Positions 15,171 to 24,898 of a DNA stretch of 64,000 nt are shown in pieces. This DNA is from Bradyrhizobium sp. WBOS07 (lineage in GTDB: Bacteria; Pseudomonadota; Alphaproteobacteria; Rhizobiales; Xanthobacteraceae). The DNA is taken from NCBI RefSeq assembly GCF_024585165.1, contig NZ_CP029008.1:1860001-1924000 (forward strand), given 5' to 3'. The position numbers and the translations under genes were made by a program. Under the pieces are notes generated by a model, which did no database searches, was not told the origin of the DNA, and was given only the letters and a program-made list of their open reading frames with translations. The number at the start of each line of letters is the position of its first letter. The stretch's first letter is position 1.

Positions 15171-17612
15171 ATGATGAACCTTGCCGAATATCGTCATTCC
15201 AACGCGCGTCTCGCCGACTTCCTGCCCTGGGCAGCTCTCGTCGACGAGGGAATCATCCTGAACAAGGATGGTTCTTTCCAACGGACAGCAAAGTTCCGGG
15301 GACCTGACCTCGACAGCGCGGTGCCGGCCGAACTCGTTGCCGTCGCCGGTCGTCTGAACAACGCCTTGCGCCGCCTCGGATCCGGCTGGGCCGTGTTCGT
15401 TGAGGCGCAGCGTCATTCTGCGGGCGCTTATCCTCCAAACACCTTTCCGGATGTCGCGTCTGCGCTGGTCGATGCCGAACGCAGAGCGCAATTCGAGGAG
15501 GCAGGTGCCCACTACGAGTCCAGTTATTTCCTGACCTTCCTCTATCTGCCGCCGGAGGAGGGAGCGGCTAAGGCGGAGCGATTGCTCTATGAAGGTCGCG
15601 ACCGCACCGTTGGAGCAGATGCCCGGGAGGTGTTGCGCGGCTTTATCGATCAAACCAACCGCGTGCTGCAACTCGTCGAAGGGTTCATGCCGGATTGCGC
15701 CTGGCTCGATGATCAGGCCACGCTGACCTATCTGCACTCGACGATCTCGACTAAGCGTCACCGCGTTCGCGTGCCCGAAATTCCCATGTACATCGATGCG
15801 CTTTTGGCCGACCAGCCACTGACCGGCGGGCTTGAGCCGATGCTGGGTTCAGCGAACGTGCGGGTCTTGACGATTGTCGGCTTTCCGGGCGCGACGACCC
15901 CGGGGGTCCTGGACGACCTGAATCGCCTGGCATTCTCGTATCGTTGGTCGACGCGCGCAATCATGCTCGACAAGACCGATGCCACCAAGCTGCTGACCAA
16001 GATTCGGCGGCAGTGGTTCGCCAAGCGAAAATCCATTGGCGCCATTCTCAAGGAGGTCATGACCAACGAGGCGTCGACGCTGCTCGATACCGACGCCCAC
16101 AACAAGGCGATCGACGCCGACGCGGCGTTGCAGGAACTGGGGTCGGATCAGATCGGACAAGCCTTTGTTACGGCCACCCTCACTGTGTGGGACCGAGATC
16201 CCAACGCTGCCGATGAAAAGCTGAGGCTGGTCGAGAAGGTCATTCAGGGCCGCGATTTCACCTGCATGATCGAGACGGTGAACGCTGTCGAAGCCTGGCT
16301 CGGTAGCCTGCCGGGACATGTCTATGCGAATGTGCGGCAGCCACCGGTCTCGACGCTCAACCTCGCCCATATGATTCCGATGTCAGCCGTGTGGGCCGGT
16401 GAGGCGAGGGATCTGCACTTCAAGGCGCCGGCACTCCTGTTTGGCAAGACTGAGGGATCGACGCCCTTCCGATTCTCTCTCCACGTCGGCGACGTCGGCC
16501 ACACCCTCGTGGTGGGCCCGACCGGCGCCGGAAAATCCGTTTTGCTGGCTCTGATGGCGTTGCAATTCCGCCGTTATCCGAACTCTCAGGTCTTTGCGTT
16601 CGACTTCGGCGGTTCAATTCGGGCGGCTGCGCTCGCCATGGGTGGCGACTGGCATGATCTCGGCGGTGCATTGTCAGACGGGGACGAAAACCCCGTCGCC
16701 CTGCAGCCGCTGGCCTGGATTGAGGATCCTTCCGAGCGCGGATGGGCGACGGAATGGATCGGCGCGATCCTGGCACGGGAAAAGGTCGAGATCACCCCGG
16801 AGGTCAAGGATCATCTGTGGTCGGCACTGACATCTCTCGCTTCGGCGCCGAGGGAGGAGCGGACCCTGACGGGCTTGTCAGTCCTGCTCCAATCGAACTC
16901 TCTGAAACGCGCCTTGCAACCTTATTGCCTCGGCGGACCTTCCGGGCGCTTGCTCGACGCCGAATTCGAGCGCCTTGGCGAAGCCTCGGTCCAGGCGTTT
17001 GAGACCGAAGGTTTGATTGGAACGGGTGCTGCGCCGGCCGTGCTGTCGTACCTCTTCCATCGCATCGGGGGCCGTCTCGACGGCCGGCCTACACTCCTTA
17101 TTGTCGATGAAGGTTGGCTTGCCCTCGATGACGAGGATTTTGCGGGGCAACTCCGGGAATGGCTGAAGACGCTTCGGAAGAAGAACGCGTCCGTCATCTT
17201 CGCCACACAGTCGCTTTCTGACATTGATGGCTCCGCGATAGCACCGGCGATCATCGAAAGCTGCCCGACGCGCCTGTTGCTGCCGAACGAACGGGCGATC
17301 GAACCGCAGATCACCGCCATCTACCGCCGCTTCGGACTCAACGATCGCCAGATCGAACTTCTGAGCCGGGCAACGCCAAAGCGCGACTACTATTGCCAGT
17401 CTCGTCGCGGCAACCGGATGTTCGAACTTGGCCTTGGTGAGGTTGCGCTCGCCTTCACCGCAGCCTCTTCCAAGACAGACCAGGCAGCCATCGCGCAGCT
17501 CCTTGCCGAACATGGACCTGACGGCTTCGTGCCCGCCTGGCTCCAGCACCGCGGCGTCGCCTGGGCCCTCGACCTGATCCCCAACCTCGTCAATCTGGAG
17601 AAATCGCAATGA
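15171..17612 (+). CDS. trbE: Conjugal transfer ATPase TrbE (VirB4-like)
   Basis: This protein of 813 residues begins 'MMNLAEYRHSNARLADFLPW'. The first 400 residues form the VirB4 N-terminal domain. The ATPase domain has Walker A 'VGPTGAGKSVLLALM' and Walker B 'TLLIVDEGWLALDD', and ends with 'KRDYYCQSRRGNRMFELGL'. It energises pilus assembly and substrate transport at the inner membrane. ATG at 15171 is preferred over far upstream in-frame starts, which would overlap trbD. It overlaps trbJ by 4 bases. Confidence 0.95.
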   Translation: MMNLAEYRHSNARLADFLPWAALVDEGIILNKDGSFQRTAKFRGPDLDSAVPAELVAVAGRLNNALRRLGSGWAVFVEAQRHSAGAYPPNTFPDVASALVDAERRAQFEEAGAHYESSYFLTFLYLPPEEGAAKAERLLYEGRDRTVGADAREVLRGFIDQTNRVLQLVEGFMPDCAWLDDQATLTYLHSTISTKRHRVRVPEIPMYIDALLADQPLTGGLEPMLGSANVRVLTIVGFPGATTPGVLDDLNRLAFSYRWSTRAIMLDKTDATKLLTKIRRQWFAKRKSIGAILKEVMTNEASTLLDTDAHNKAIDADAALQELGSDQIGQAFVTATLTVWDRDPNAADEKLRLVEKVIQGRDFTCMIETVNAVEAWLGSLPGHVYANVRQPPVSTLNLAHMIPMSAVWAGEARDLHFKAPALLFGKTEGSTPFRFSLHVGDVGHTLVVGPTGAGKSVLLALMALQFRRYPNSQVFAFDFGGSIRAAALAMGGDWHDLGGALSDGDENPVALQPLAWIEDPSERGWATEWIGAILAREKVEITPEVKDHLWSALTSLASAPREERTLTGLSVLLQSNSLKRALQPYCLGGPSGRLLDAEFERLGEASVQAFETEGLIGTGAAPAVLSYLFHRIGGRLDGRPTLLIVDEGWLALDDEDFAGQLREWLKTLRKKNASVIFATQSLSDIDGSAIAPAIIESCPTRLLLPNERAIEPQITAIYRRFGLNDRQIELLSRATPKRDYYCQSRRGNRMFELGLGEVALAFTAASSKTDQAAIAQLLAEHGPDGFVPAWLQHRGVAWALDLIPNLVNLEKSQ

Positions 17613-18337
17613 GACCTCTTGGCCTATTGGCGACCACGGCCGCCTTCGCGCTGCTGCTTGGCGTCACGGTGCCTGCACGGGCGCTGATCGTCTTTGACCC
17701 CACCAACTACGTCCAGAATGTCCTGACGGCCGCGCGGGAGCTCCAGCAGGTTAATAATCAGATCACCTCGTTGCAGAACGAGGCACAGATGCTGATCAAT
17801 CAGGCAAGGAATTTGGCAAGCCTGCCGTATTCATCGCTGCAGCAACTGCAATCATCGATCCAGCGGACCCAGCAATTGCTGGCCCAGGCCCAGCGGATCG
17901 CCTACGACGTTCAGCAGATTGATCATGCCTTCTCGACAAGTTACGCGCCAGCGACCAGCAGCCAATCGAACCAGTTGCTGATCTCCAACGCTCAGTCACG
18001 TTGGCAGAATTCCTATGCCGCAACGCAAGACGCGCTTCGCGTCCAGGCGGGCATTGTTGGCAACCTCGACACCAATCGCATCCAGACATCCGCGCTCGTA
18101 ACGTCAAGCCAGGGTGCCAGCGGCGCGCTGCAGGCAACGCAGGCTGGCAATCAGATTCTCGCGCTGAACGCGCAGCAGCTCGCCGACCTCACCGCCGTCG
18201 TGACGGCGCAAGGTCGGGCGCAGAGCCTTGAAGCGGCTCAGCGCGCCTCGGCCCAGGATCAGGGACGAGAACAGCTTCGTCGGTTCCTGACTCCGGGACA
18301 GGGCTATCAGTCATCCAACGTACAGATGTTCCACTGA
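17609..18337 (+). CDS. trbJ: Conjugal transfer protein TrbJ (VirB5-like)
   Basis: This 242-residue protein has a Sec signal peptide (residues 1-25, ending 'VPARA') followed by 'LIVFDPTNYVQNVLTAAREL', a conserved start of mature TrbJ, and a long glutamine-rich coiled coil. It is a periplasmic protein presumed to cap the pilus tip or assist adhesion. ATGA overlaps link it to trbE upstream and to the trbK-like gene downstream. Confidence 0.92.
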   Translation: MRPLGLLATTAAFALLLGVTVPARALIVFDPTNYVQNVLTAARELQQVNNQITSLQNEAQMLINQARNLASLPYSSLQQLQSSIQRTQQLLAQAQRIAYDVQQIDHAFSTSYAPATSSQSNQLLISNAQSRWQNSYAATQDALRVQAGIVGNLDTNRIQTSALVTSSQGASGALQATQAGNQILALNAQQLADLTAVVTAQGRAQSLEAAQRASAQDQGREQLRRFLTPGQGYQSSNVQMFH

Positions 18338-18708
18338 TGACGGACATAAGGGCATTCAAGGCGTTGTCGCTGCTTACGACAATCGGCGTGTTGGTCGTCA
18401 CTGCCTGCACGATTCAGCTTCGCGGTGGTGACGAGCAGCCCGCGCTGCCGAAGGCCGCGCAGACGACAGATGCAACCAGCTCTGACCTCGCACGCTGCCG
18501 CAGCGTCACTGCGGAGGAAACGGCAGGTTATCAGCATTGCAGGCAGGTCTGGGCCGAAAACCGGCGACGCTTCTTGGCCAAGAAATCTGGTGCCGCGGTT
18601 CGTGGCCAAGAAGAACCCGCCGCTGCGTTGGCGCCGGCCCCAAAGGATCAGAGCCGGATCCCGCAGGGATATCTGCTACCGGCGACACCTGAGGCGAGCA
18701 AGCCATGA
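18337..18708 (+). CDS. trbK: TrbK-like entry exclusion lipoprotein
   Basis: This 123-residue protein has a hydrophobic N-terminus ('LSLLTTIGVLVVTACTIQL') containing a likely lipobox Cys, then 'DLARCRSVTAEETAGYQHCRQVWAEN' in part, a pattern with paired cysteines seen in alphaproteobacterial TrbK-alt proteins. It probably blocks re-entry of the same element into a cell that already carries it. It is coupled to trbJ and trbL by overlapping stop and start codons. The assignment rests mainly on position and the Cys/Trp pattern. Confidence 0.78.
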   Translation: MTDIRAFKALSLLTTIGVLVVTACTIQLRGGDEQPALPKAAQTTDATSSDLARCRSVTAEETAGYQHCRQVWAENRRRFLAKKSGAAVRGQEEPAAALAPAPKDQSRIPQGYLLPATPEASKP

Positions 18709-19928
18709 CGGGTACGGGGATTATCGACCAATTCCTGGAAACGTTCACGCGATATATCGACAACGGCTTCGGCCTGCTCGGTAGCGACGTCGGCTATCTC
18801 GCAACGACCCTTGCCGCGATCGACATCACGCTTGCTGCGTTGTTCTGGAGTTGGGGGCCGGACGAAGACATCGTCGCGCGCCTCGTCAAGAAGACGCTCT
18901 TTGTAGGCGTCTTTGCCTATCTAATCGGTAATTGGAACAGTCTGGCACGCATCGTTTTCGAGAGCTTTGCCGGCCTTGGGCTAAAAGCATCAGGCGCAAG
19001 TCTCTCCGCGTCGGACTTCCTTCGGCCGGGAAAGATCGCTCAAGTCGGACTTGACGCTGGCCGACCGCTGCTCGATTCGATCTCCAATCTGATGGGCTAC
19101 ATCAGTTTCTTCGAGAATTTCGTCCAGATCGTCGTTCTCCTGTTTGCCTGGATCGTGGTGCTGCTCGCCTTCTTCATTCTGGCGATCCAACTCTTCGTCA
19201 CCCTGATCGAGTTCAAACTCACGACGCTGGCCGGCTTCGTGCTCATTCCCTTTGGGTTGTTTGGCAAGACAGCCTTCGCGGCAGAGCGGGTCTTGGGCAA
19301 CGTCATCTCTTCAGGGATCAAGGTCTTGGTCCTGGCCGCCATCGTCGGCATCGGCTCGACTTTGTTCTCGCAGTTCACCGCTGGCTTTGGTGGCAATCAG
19401 CCGACCATAGAAGACGCGATGACCCTGGTCCTTGCGGCGCTCTCCTTGCTTGGCCTGGGCATCTTCGGTCCTGGAATCGCCAACGGCCTGGTGTCGGGTG
19501 GGCCTCAGCTCGGTGCCGGTGCCGCGGTTGGAACAGGCCTTGCTGCCGGTGGCATTGTTGCGGCGGGCGCGGGTCTTGCCGCCGGCGGTGTTGGTCTCGC
19601 TGGCGGCGCGATTGCGGGCGCCGCGCGCGGTGGTGGCGCTGTCATAAGGGGAGCGTCAGCCGCCTATCGAAGCGGCGGCCTTGCTGGCGTCGCTGAGGCG
19701 GGCAGCTCGGCTGCCATGAGTCCATTGCGTCGTGCAGCGGCTGCCTTCGGGGGCGAGCAAGCTGGCGAGCAGGCCGCAAGCGCTTCGGCCGAAGGGCTGC
19801 CCGATTGGGCGCGCCGCATGAAGCGCGCCGAGACTATTCGGCATGGTGCCTCGGCTGCTGGTCACGTCCGCTCGGGCGATCATGGTGGCAGCGGCTCCTC
19901 CGTCGATTTGTCCGAAGGAGAGCGCTGA
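18705..19928 (+). CDS. trbL: Conjugal transfer protein TrbL (VirB6-like)
   Basis: This 407-residue polytopic inner-membrane protein begins 'MTGTGIIDQFLETFTRYIDN', the usual TrbL start, with about six to seven membrane segments up to residue 265. A long Gly/Ala-rich region (residues 265-320) follows, then a polar tail. It forms part of the translocation channel. The start overlaps the trbK-like stop by 4 bases. A 100-base gap follows before trbF, the only real gap inside the trb operon. Confidence 0.93.
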   Translation: MTGTGIIDQFLETFTRYIDNGFGLLGSDVGYLATTLAAIDITLAALFWSWGPDEDIVARLVKKTLFVGVFAYLIGNWNSLARIVFESFAGLGLKASGASLSASDFLRPGKIAQVGLDAGRPLLDSISNLMGYISFFENFVQIVVLLFAWIVVLLAFFILAIQLFVTLIEFKLTTLAGFVLIPFGLFGKTAFAAERVLGNVISSGIKVLVLAAIVGIGSTLFSQFTAGFGGNQPTIEDAMTLVLAALSLLGLGIFGPGIANGLVSGGPQLGAGAAVGTGLAAGGIVAAGAGLAAGGVGLAGGAIAGAARGGGAVIRGASAAYRSGGLAGVAEAGSSAAMSPLRRAAAAFGGEQAGEQAASASAEGLPDWARRMKRAETIRHGASAAGHVRSGDHGGSGSSVDLSEGER

Positions 19929-20028
19929 GACGCATCACCGCACTTTCGCCACCCGCCACGCGGCAGCGCCTCAAACCCAGACACTACACGGCTCAAAGCC
20001 GATCACTTGATCTCAGGGGCAATCATCA

Positions 20029-20712
20029 ATGATCAAACGACCATTAGTTCACTACGGGCGCATGCCCGAACCGATCACGCCTTATCAAAAAGCAGCCCAA
20101 GTTTGGGACGAACGCATTGGATCCGCCCGCGTGCAAGCCAAAAACTGGCGGCTGATGGCGTTCGGTTGTCTCATACTGTCAGCCGGTCTCGCTGGTGGGT
20201 TGGTCTGGCAATCAAGCCATGGGTCGATCACGCCCTGGGTGGTCGAAGTCGACCATCTTGGCCAAGCCCAGAGGGTTGCGCCGGCCAACTTCGACTATCA
20301 ACCGACTGATGCGCAGATCGCCTACCATCTGGCGCGCTTTATCGAGGATGTCAGAGGTCTGCCGGCCGACGGCATCGTTCTACGCCAAAACTGGCTCCGG
20401 GCCTATGATTTTACGACCGATCGCGGCGCCGCTGCGCTCAACGACTACGCGCGGAACAATGACCCCTTTGCCAAGCTCGGTAAGGCGCAAATCTCCGTCG
20501 ACGTCTCGAGCGTCATTCGCGCGTCGTCGGAAAGCTTTCGGGTCGCATGGACCCAGCGCACCTATGACAACGGTTCGCTGAGCTCGACCGAACGCTGGAC
20601 CGCAATTCTCACCATCGTGATCGAGATGCCCCGCGATGCCGAACGCCTGCGCAAGAATCCCCTTGGCGTTTACGTCCGCGCCATCAACTGGTCAAAGGAG
20701 TTGAGTCAGTGA
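20029..20712 (+). CDS. trbF: Conjugal transfer protein TrbF (VirB8-like)
   Basis: This 227-residue protein begins 'MIKRPLVHYGRMPEPITPYQ', has 'AAQVWDERIGSARVQAKNWR' before a single membrane segment (about residues 45-62), and a periplasmic VirB8-type domain with 'SVDVSSVIRASSESFRVAW'. It is a bitopic inner-membrane scaffold of the mating channel. The start overlaps no other gene. Its stop overlaps the trbG start, showing coupled translation. Confidence 0.94.
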   Translation: MIKRPLVHYGRMPEPITPYQKAAQVWDERIGSARVQAKNWRLMAFGCLILSAGLAGGLVWQSSHGSITPWVVEVDHLGQAQRVAPANFDYQPTDAQIAYHLARFIEDVRGLPADGIVLRQNWLRAYDFTTDRGAAALNDYARNNDPFAKLGKAQISVDVSSVIRASSESFRVAWTQRTYDNGSLSSTERWTAILTIVIEMPRDAERLRKNPLGVYVRAINWSKELSQ

Positions 20713-21743
20713 CCAAGACGCCGTTTGACGTTTATTCGAAGCGCCCCGCCCCGGACTGCGGGATCGGTCCCACTTGGCCCGCGTTCTTGACCGCGAAGCG
20801 AGCAGTTTTGTTTGCTCTCCTGCTTGGTTCCTCGGCGCTCGGTGGGTGCGCGACCTACATTCCTCCGGAGATCAGCTATGACGCCGAAGTGCCTCCGTTA
20901 CCGGCTACGCCGGTGGCTCTCGACGACAGATCGCGACCGCTTCACATTCCACCCCTCTGGAAGCCGGCTCTCGGCGGCAAGTCGGGAGGGAAGGAAGACG
21001 CTGAACCTGTGAGCCGGGTTGAGACAGCAAATAGCGCGGCCCGGGTCGAACCGCGCAAGCGAGGGTATTTCAACGCAGCGCAAATCTACGCCTACAGTCC
21101 TGGGGCGCTCTATCAGATTTACGCCGCGCCGGGGCAGATCACGGATATCGCGCTCGAGGAAGGAGAACTTTTGACGGGATCAGGGCCGATCGCGGCCGGA
21201 GATACCGTACGCTGGGTCGTGGGCGATACCGAGAGCGGGAGCGGCGACACACGGCGCGTCCATATCCTGGTCAAGCCGACCCGAGCCTCGATCGAGACCA
21301 ACCTGGTGGTCAATACTGACCGGCGCACCTACCTGATTGAGCTCCGCTCTCGCGAGCGGCCGTACATGCCATCCGTTGCTTGGTACTATCCTGAGACGGT
21401 ACGCGAACGGTCGCGTTCAGCTGCTCTGAAGCCCGTTCTTCCGGACCCAGCGCAGCGTATCTCCCGCTATTCCATCGAAGGCGACAGTCCTCCCTGGCGG
21501 CCGCTAGCCGCATATGACGATGGCCGCAAGGTCTACGTCGAATTCCCGCTCGGCATCGTGCAGGGCGAAATGCCTCCGCTCTTTGTCATCGGCCCAGACG
21601 GCAAGACAGAACTCGTCAACTATCGCGCCTACGGCAATGTGTTGATCGTCGATCGGCTGTTTGCGGCCGCCGAACTCCGGCTCGGCGGTGAGCACCAGCA
21701 GAAGGTCAGGATTGTCAGGACCGACGGGAGACCGTCGTCATGA
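20709..21743 (+). CDS. trbG: Conjugal transfer protein TrbG (VirB9-like)
   Basis: This 344-residue protein starts with GTG in an overlap with the trbF stop. A signal sequence with lipobox 'LLGSSALGGCATYIPPE' lies around residues 38-50. The VirB9 fold follows with 'VYAYSPGALYQIYAAPGQI'-like sequence (here 'QIYAYSPGALYQIYAAPGQ'), 'TNLVVNTDRRTYLIELRS' and a C-terminal 'DGRKVYVEFPLGI'. It is an outer-membrane-core component of the channel. The presence of a lipobox is slightly unusual, because VirB7-like lipoproteins often carry that role. Confidence 0.93.
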   Translation: MTKTPFDVYSKRPAPDCGIGPTWPAFLTAKRAVLFALLLGSSALGGCATYIPPEISYDAEVPPLPATPVALDDRSRPLHIPPLWKPALGGKSGGKEDAEPVSRVETANSAARVEPRKRGYFNAAQIYAYSPGALYQIYAAPGQITDIALEEGELLTGSGPIAAGDTVRWVVGDTESGSGDTRRVHILVKPTRASIETNLVVNTDRRTYLIELRSRERPYMPSVAWYYPETVRERSRSAALKPVLPDPAQRISRYSIEGDSPPWRPLAAYDDGRKVYVEFPLGIVQGEMPPLFVIGPDGKTELVNYRAYGNVLIVDRLFAAAELRLGGEHQQKVRIVRTDGRPSS

Positions 21744-22951
21744 ACACCCGGAATGAAAACGATCACGAGCAAGCAGTTCCGCCGGAGACACAAGCGGAGC
21801 AGTCCGAAAGTTTCCGCTTGAGAGCGGAGCATCCGCGCGTGACGCGGTTGTCGCGGAAGGTCTTGGCTGGCGGGAGCGCGGTTGCCCTGCTTGTTATCGG
21901 CGGAGCAGTGTTGTGGTCACTTCAGAGCAATCGTGCTCGAAATCAGGCGGCCGATGAGCTTTACAGCACCGACCATCACAATGTTGCCGACGGCATTACG
22001 ACCCTGCCGAAGGACTATGCTGGCGTTCCGCGCCAGCCAATCCCGCAGCTTGGTCCGCCGCTCCCCGGTGACCTCGGTCGACCGATCCTTGCCGCTCAAG
22101 GCCAGTCGCCGACGAGCGGCGCTGATCCGGACCAGCAGCGCCGGGATCAGGAGACCGAAGCAGCCCGCATCAGTCATCTGTTCGCTTCGACCAATGGACG
22201 AGAAGTGCGTCCGTCCGCGACTGCGGCTGTTGGAAGCGAGCGGGTCGTGCCACCGAACGCAACGAGCACCGGCGACGATGGATCTGTGCAAAACGGTCAG
22301 GACCGGAAGCTTGCCTTCGTCAACGCCTCTGTGGACCGTCGCACGGTAAGCCCTGACCGCATCACCAGGCCGGCCTCACCGTATGTCGTGCAGGCTGGGA
22401 CGGTCATTCCGGGTGCCCTGATCACCGGGATCCGATCAGACCTTCCGGGCCAGGTTACAGCGCAGGTAACCGAAAATGTTTTTGATACCCCGACCGGCCG
22501 CTTTCTGCTTGTGCCTCAGGGAGCGCGTCTGATCGGCATCTACGATAGCCAGGTCACTTTCGGCCAGTCCCGCGTCCTGCTCGTCTGGACCCGGCTGATC
22601 ATGCCGAACGGACGTTCTATCGTTCTCGAGCGGCAGCCTGGCGTTGACGCTGCCGGGTATGCAGGCCTCGAAGACCAGGTCGACAATCACTGGGGTGAGC
22701 TGTTCAAGGCTGCGGCCCTATCGACGTTTCTGGCGGTCGGGACCGAACTGGGTGCCGGCTCGGACACCAACAGCAACGACAGCGCAATTATCCAGGCCTT
22801 GCGACACGGCGCCTCGGACTCACTGAATCAAACCGGACAACAGGTGGTTCGGCGCAGTCTCAACATCCAGCCGACCCTGACGATCCGCCCGGGTTTTCCG
22901 GTTCGTGTCATCGTCAACCGGGATCTCCGCCTCGAGCCTTACACAGGATGA
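21740..22951 (+). CDS. trbI: Conjugal transfer protein TrbI (VirB10-like)
   Basis: This 403-residue protein has a short cytoplasmic N-terminus, one membrane segment ('AVALLVIGGAVLWSL'), a proline-rich periplasmic linker and a VirB10 beta-barrel core: 'YVVQAGTVIPGALITGIRSD', 'GRFLLVPQGARLIGIYDSQ' and 'LERQPGVDAAGYAGLEDQVD'. It spans both membranes and transduces energy to the channel. It overlaps trbG upstream and the DUF2274 gene downstream by 4 bases each. Confidence 0.95.
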   Translation: MNTRNENDHEQAVPPETQAEQSESFRLRAEHPRVTRLSRKVLAGGSAVALLVIGGAVLWSLQSNRARNQAADELYSTDHHNVADGITTLPKDYAGVPRQPIPQLGPPLPGDLGRPILAAQGQSPTSGADPDQQRRDQETEAARISHLFASTNGREVRPSATAAVGSERVVPPNATSTGDDGSVQNGQDRKLAFVNASVDRRTVSPDRITRPASPYVVQAGTVIPGALITGIRSDLPGQVTAQVTENVFDTPTGRFLLVPQGARLIGIYDSQVTFGQSRVLLVWTRLIMPNGRSIVLERQPGVDAAGYAGLEDQVDNHWGELFKAAALSTFLAVGTELGAGSDTNSNDSAIIQALRHGASDSLNQTGQQVVRRSLNIQPTLTIRPGFPVRVIVNRDLRLEPYTG

Positions 22952-23199
22952 CAACCTCAATGACGAAGCTGAAGATCGCCGCCGTCCCAGACGACAAGCC
23001 GGTGAAGGTGACCGCGGAGTTGCCTGCATCCGTCCACCGGGACCTTGCTGCGTACGCGGAGGCAATCGCGCGTGAAACGGGTCAGCGCGCCGATCCAACA
23101 AAATTGATCGCGCCGATGCTGGCGCGGTTCATGGCGGCTGACCGAGGATTCGCCCGTCTACGACGCGCGTGTCAATCGCCGAGAGATGGGGAGGAATAG
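22948..23199 (+). CDS. DUF2274 family protein, end of the trb operon
   Basis: This 83-residue protein contains 'PVKVTAELPASVHRDLAAYA' and 'DPTKLIAPMLARFMAADRGF', the DUF2274 pattern, which resembles a small ribbon-helix-helix or helical DNA-binding protein. It is the standard last gene of trb operons in this ICE family; the function is unknown. An alternative start is ATG 22960. Its last 28 bases overlap the convergent LysR gene. Two decayed copies of its C-terminal half occur at 56538 and 56803, which matters for the history of the element. Confidence 0.88.
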   Translation: MTTSMTKLKIAAVPDDKPVKVTAELPASVHRDLAAYAEAIARETGQRADPTKLIAPMLARFMAADRGFARLRRACQSPRDGEE

Positions 23200-24131
23200 C
23201 GCTCCGCCAGCATTTCGAGAAAGCGGTTGAGGGCTGGATTCTCGTTGTCAGCGCACCAGTGTGCAGAAAAGCCGATATGGCTTGATCCTGTCCCGTCCCG
23301 TAGTTCGCGATATTTCAGTCCGGCGAAACTCGCGCCCATATCGGACTCCATGACGAGGCTAATGCCTAGTTTCATACTGACGAGACCCTTGATCATGCTT
23401 CGGCTGACGTCGTGTCGGTCGATCTTGGGCCGATCGTCCGTAGATACAAATTTCGATATGATGAGATCTTCAAACTCGCGGCTGGAATCGTGATGGCTTA
23501 GTAGTACGGTTTCGTCGCGAAGATCGGTCCAATAAACCGCGTCGCGCGCCGCCAAAGGGTGATCCTCAGGCAATGCAACGAGGACGCGTTCGCTCCAGAC
23601 CCTGAGCGTCTTGTTGTCCGATGATGGCGTGTCGCTCGTAACGATGAGAACGTCGAGTGTTCCGCTCCGGAGCGCGTTCATAAGCAAAGTGCGCGGCCGT
23701 TCGGCTATAGCGAGTTCGATCCGAGGAAATCTCGTTCTAAAGTCGAGGAGGGTAGTCCGCAGATTGCCTGCTGAAATCGACGTGCAGAAGCCGACCGAAA
23801 GGTGGCCAGTTTCGCCACGACCAATTGATCTGCCGGTTGCAACGAGTGTATCAACCTGCTCCAGCACCATTCTTGCGATCCGCACGACTACTTTACCAGC
23901 AAGTGTTGGCTGGACTCCCGCGGTCGACCGCTCAAACAAGCTGGTCCCGACTAGGCGCTCGAGTTGGCCAATGGAGCGGCTCACGACAGAATGTGGAATG
24001 GAAAGTAATTCAGCGGCTTGCCGAAGACTTCCACAGTCGTTGGCAACGACTGCAAACCGAAGCAGGCGCAGGCCGATGACGGGCATTCCGGTCGTGCGCT
24101 GCTGGTTGTCAATGTTGTTGATTTCCATCAT
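23172..24131 (-). CDS. LysR family transcriptional regulator
   Basis: This protein of 319 residues has an N-terminal winged helix-turn-helix, 'SLRQAAELLSIPHSVVSRSI', followed by 'QLERLVGTSLFERSTAGVQ', and a periplasmic-binding-protein-like effector domain with 'HLSVGFCTSISAGNLRTTLL'. It is convergent with the end of the trb operon and lies just downstream of the luxI-like gene on the same strand. LysR genes at this position are common in related ICEs. Its target and co-inducer are unknown. It could act on the quorum genes, on trb or on the cargo pathway. Confidence 0.9.
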   Translation of the reverse strand: MMEINNIDNQQRTTGMPVIGLRLLRFAVVANDCGSLRQAAELLSIPHSVVSRSIGQLERLVGTSLFERSTAGVQPTLAGKVVVRIARMVLEQVDTLVATGRSIGRGETGHLSVGFCTSISAGNLRTTLLDFRTRFPRIELAIAERPRTLLMNALRSGTLDVLIVTSDTPSSDNKTLRVWSERVLVALPEDHPLAARDAVYWTDLRDETVLLSHHDSSREFEDLIISKFVSTDDRPKIDRHDVSRSMIKGLVSMKLGISLVMESDMGASFAGLKYRELRDGTGSSHIGFSAHWCADNENPALNRFLEMLAERYSSPSLGD

Positions 24132-24187
24132 GCCTGTAGCCCGTCAGTAGGCGAAACTGCGTCCCAGGGGTCCGCTGTGCGACCGTT

Positions 24188-24817
24188 CTAGGCGACGCGC
24201 AATACAGGCGCCCAGAGCACTGGCCCGGAAAGTCCGCCTGCCCCACGGAGTTTCGCGAGCGCCGCACTGGAGATATCCAGATATCCAGCGACGGCGAGAG
24301 TGTTCCCAATCTTAGAGGGAGCGCCGATTCGACGTAGCGGCCACCCAGCGCGCCGCAGGATCCTTTCCATTCGGGCGTCGGTAACGGTAACAATATCGCT
24401 CAGATGCCGCGAAAGCCCAAATTCCACCATGCCAGCAAACAACTCGTAGGTGGCACAAGCTATTCCGTGTTCTCCTTTTGGTGTGTCGAGTCTAGCGTCG
24501 ATCGCAAAGCGGCTGCTTTCCCATATCTGCGGACTCATGGGCATCGGCTGACCATTCAGAAGCGCGGGAAATGTGTCGCGGAGCATCGTCGGTCCCTTGG
24601 TTGGAAGCAGGCGGACGCAGCCTTGTACCCGGCCGTCGTCCGAGAGTTGGGCGAGGTATGCCGGATGCAACGAGTCGAACTTGTCAACTTCCATGTCGCC
24701 GCTAATTTGAACGTCCCAGTCCATCCGGACCTTGAAGACGCGATGTCGTAGTTGGTGTATTGCAAAGAGCGTATGGGAGAATTCGCCGTACCAAGGCTCC
24801 GTGATGAGCTGAATCAT
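24188..24817 (-). CDS. traI: Acyl-homoserine-lactone synthase (LuxI/TraI family)
   Basis: This 209-residue protein keeps the LuxI core: 'LRHRVFKVRMDW', 'DKFDSLHPAYLAQLSDD', 'GCVRLLPTKGP' and 'WESSRFAID'. It makes an N-acyl-homoserine lactone from S-adenosylmethionine and an acyl carrier protein substrate. The start at 24817 is preferred over 24838 because GGAGGA lies 4-9 bases upstream of it. It lies 81 bases downstream of the luxR-like gene on the same strand. In the related ICEMlSymR7A this signal activates transfer through TraR. The acyl chain cannot be told from the sequence. Confidence 0.88.
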   Translation of the reverse strand: MIQLITEPWYGEFSHTLFAIHQLRHRVFKVRMDWDVQISGDMEVDKFDSLHPAYLAQLSDDGRVQGCVRLLPTKGPTMLRDTFPALLNGQPMPMSPQIWESSRFAIDARLDTPKGEHGIACATYELFAGMVEFGLSRHLSDIVTVTDARMERILRRAGWPLRRIGAPSKIGNTLAVAGYLDISSAALAKLRGAGGLSGPVLWAPVLRVA

Positions 24818-24898
24818 GACATCCTCCAAGGTTGCCATGATTCTTTGAGGCGAAGTTACGCTAAGAAGCATCACCCCTAGTTGTGGGAGGAGTTCGCC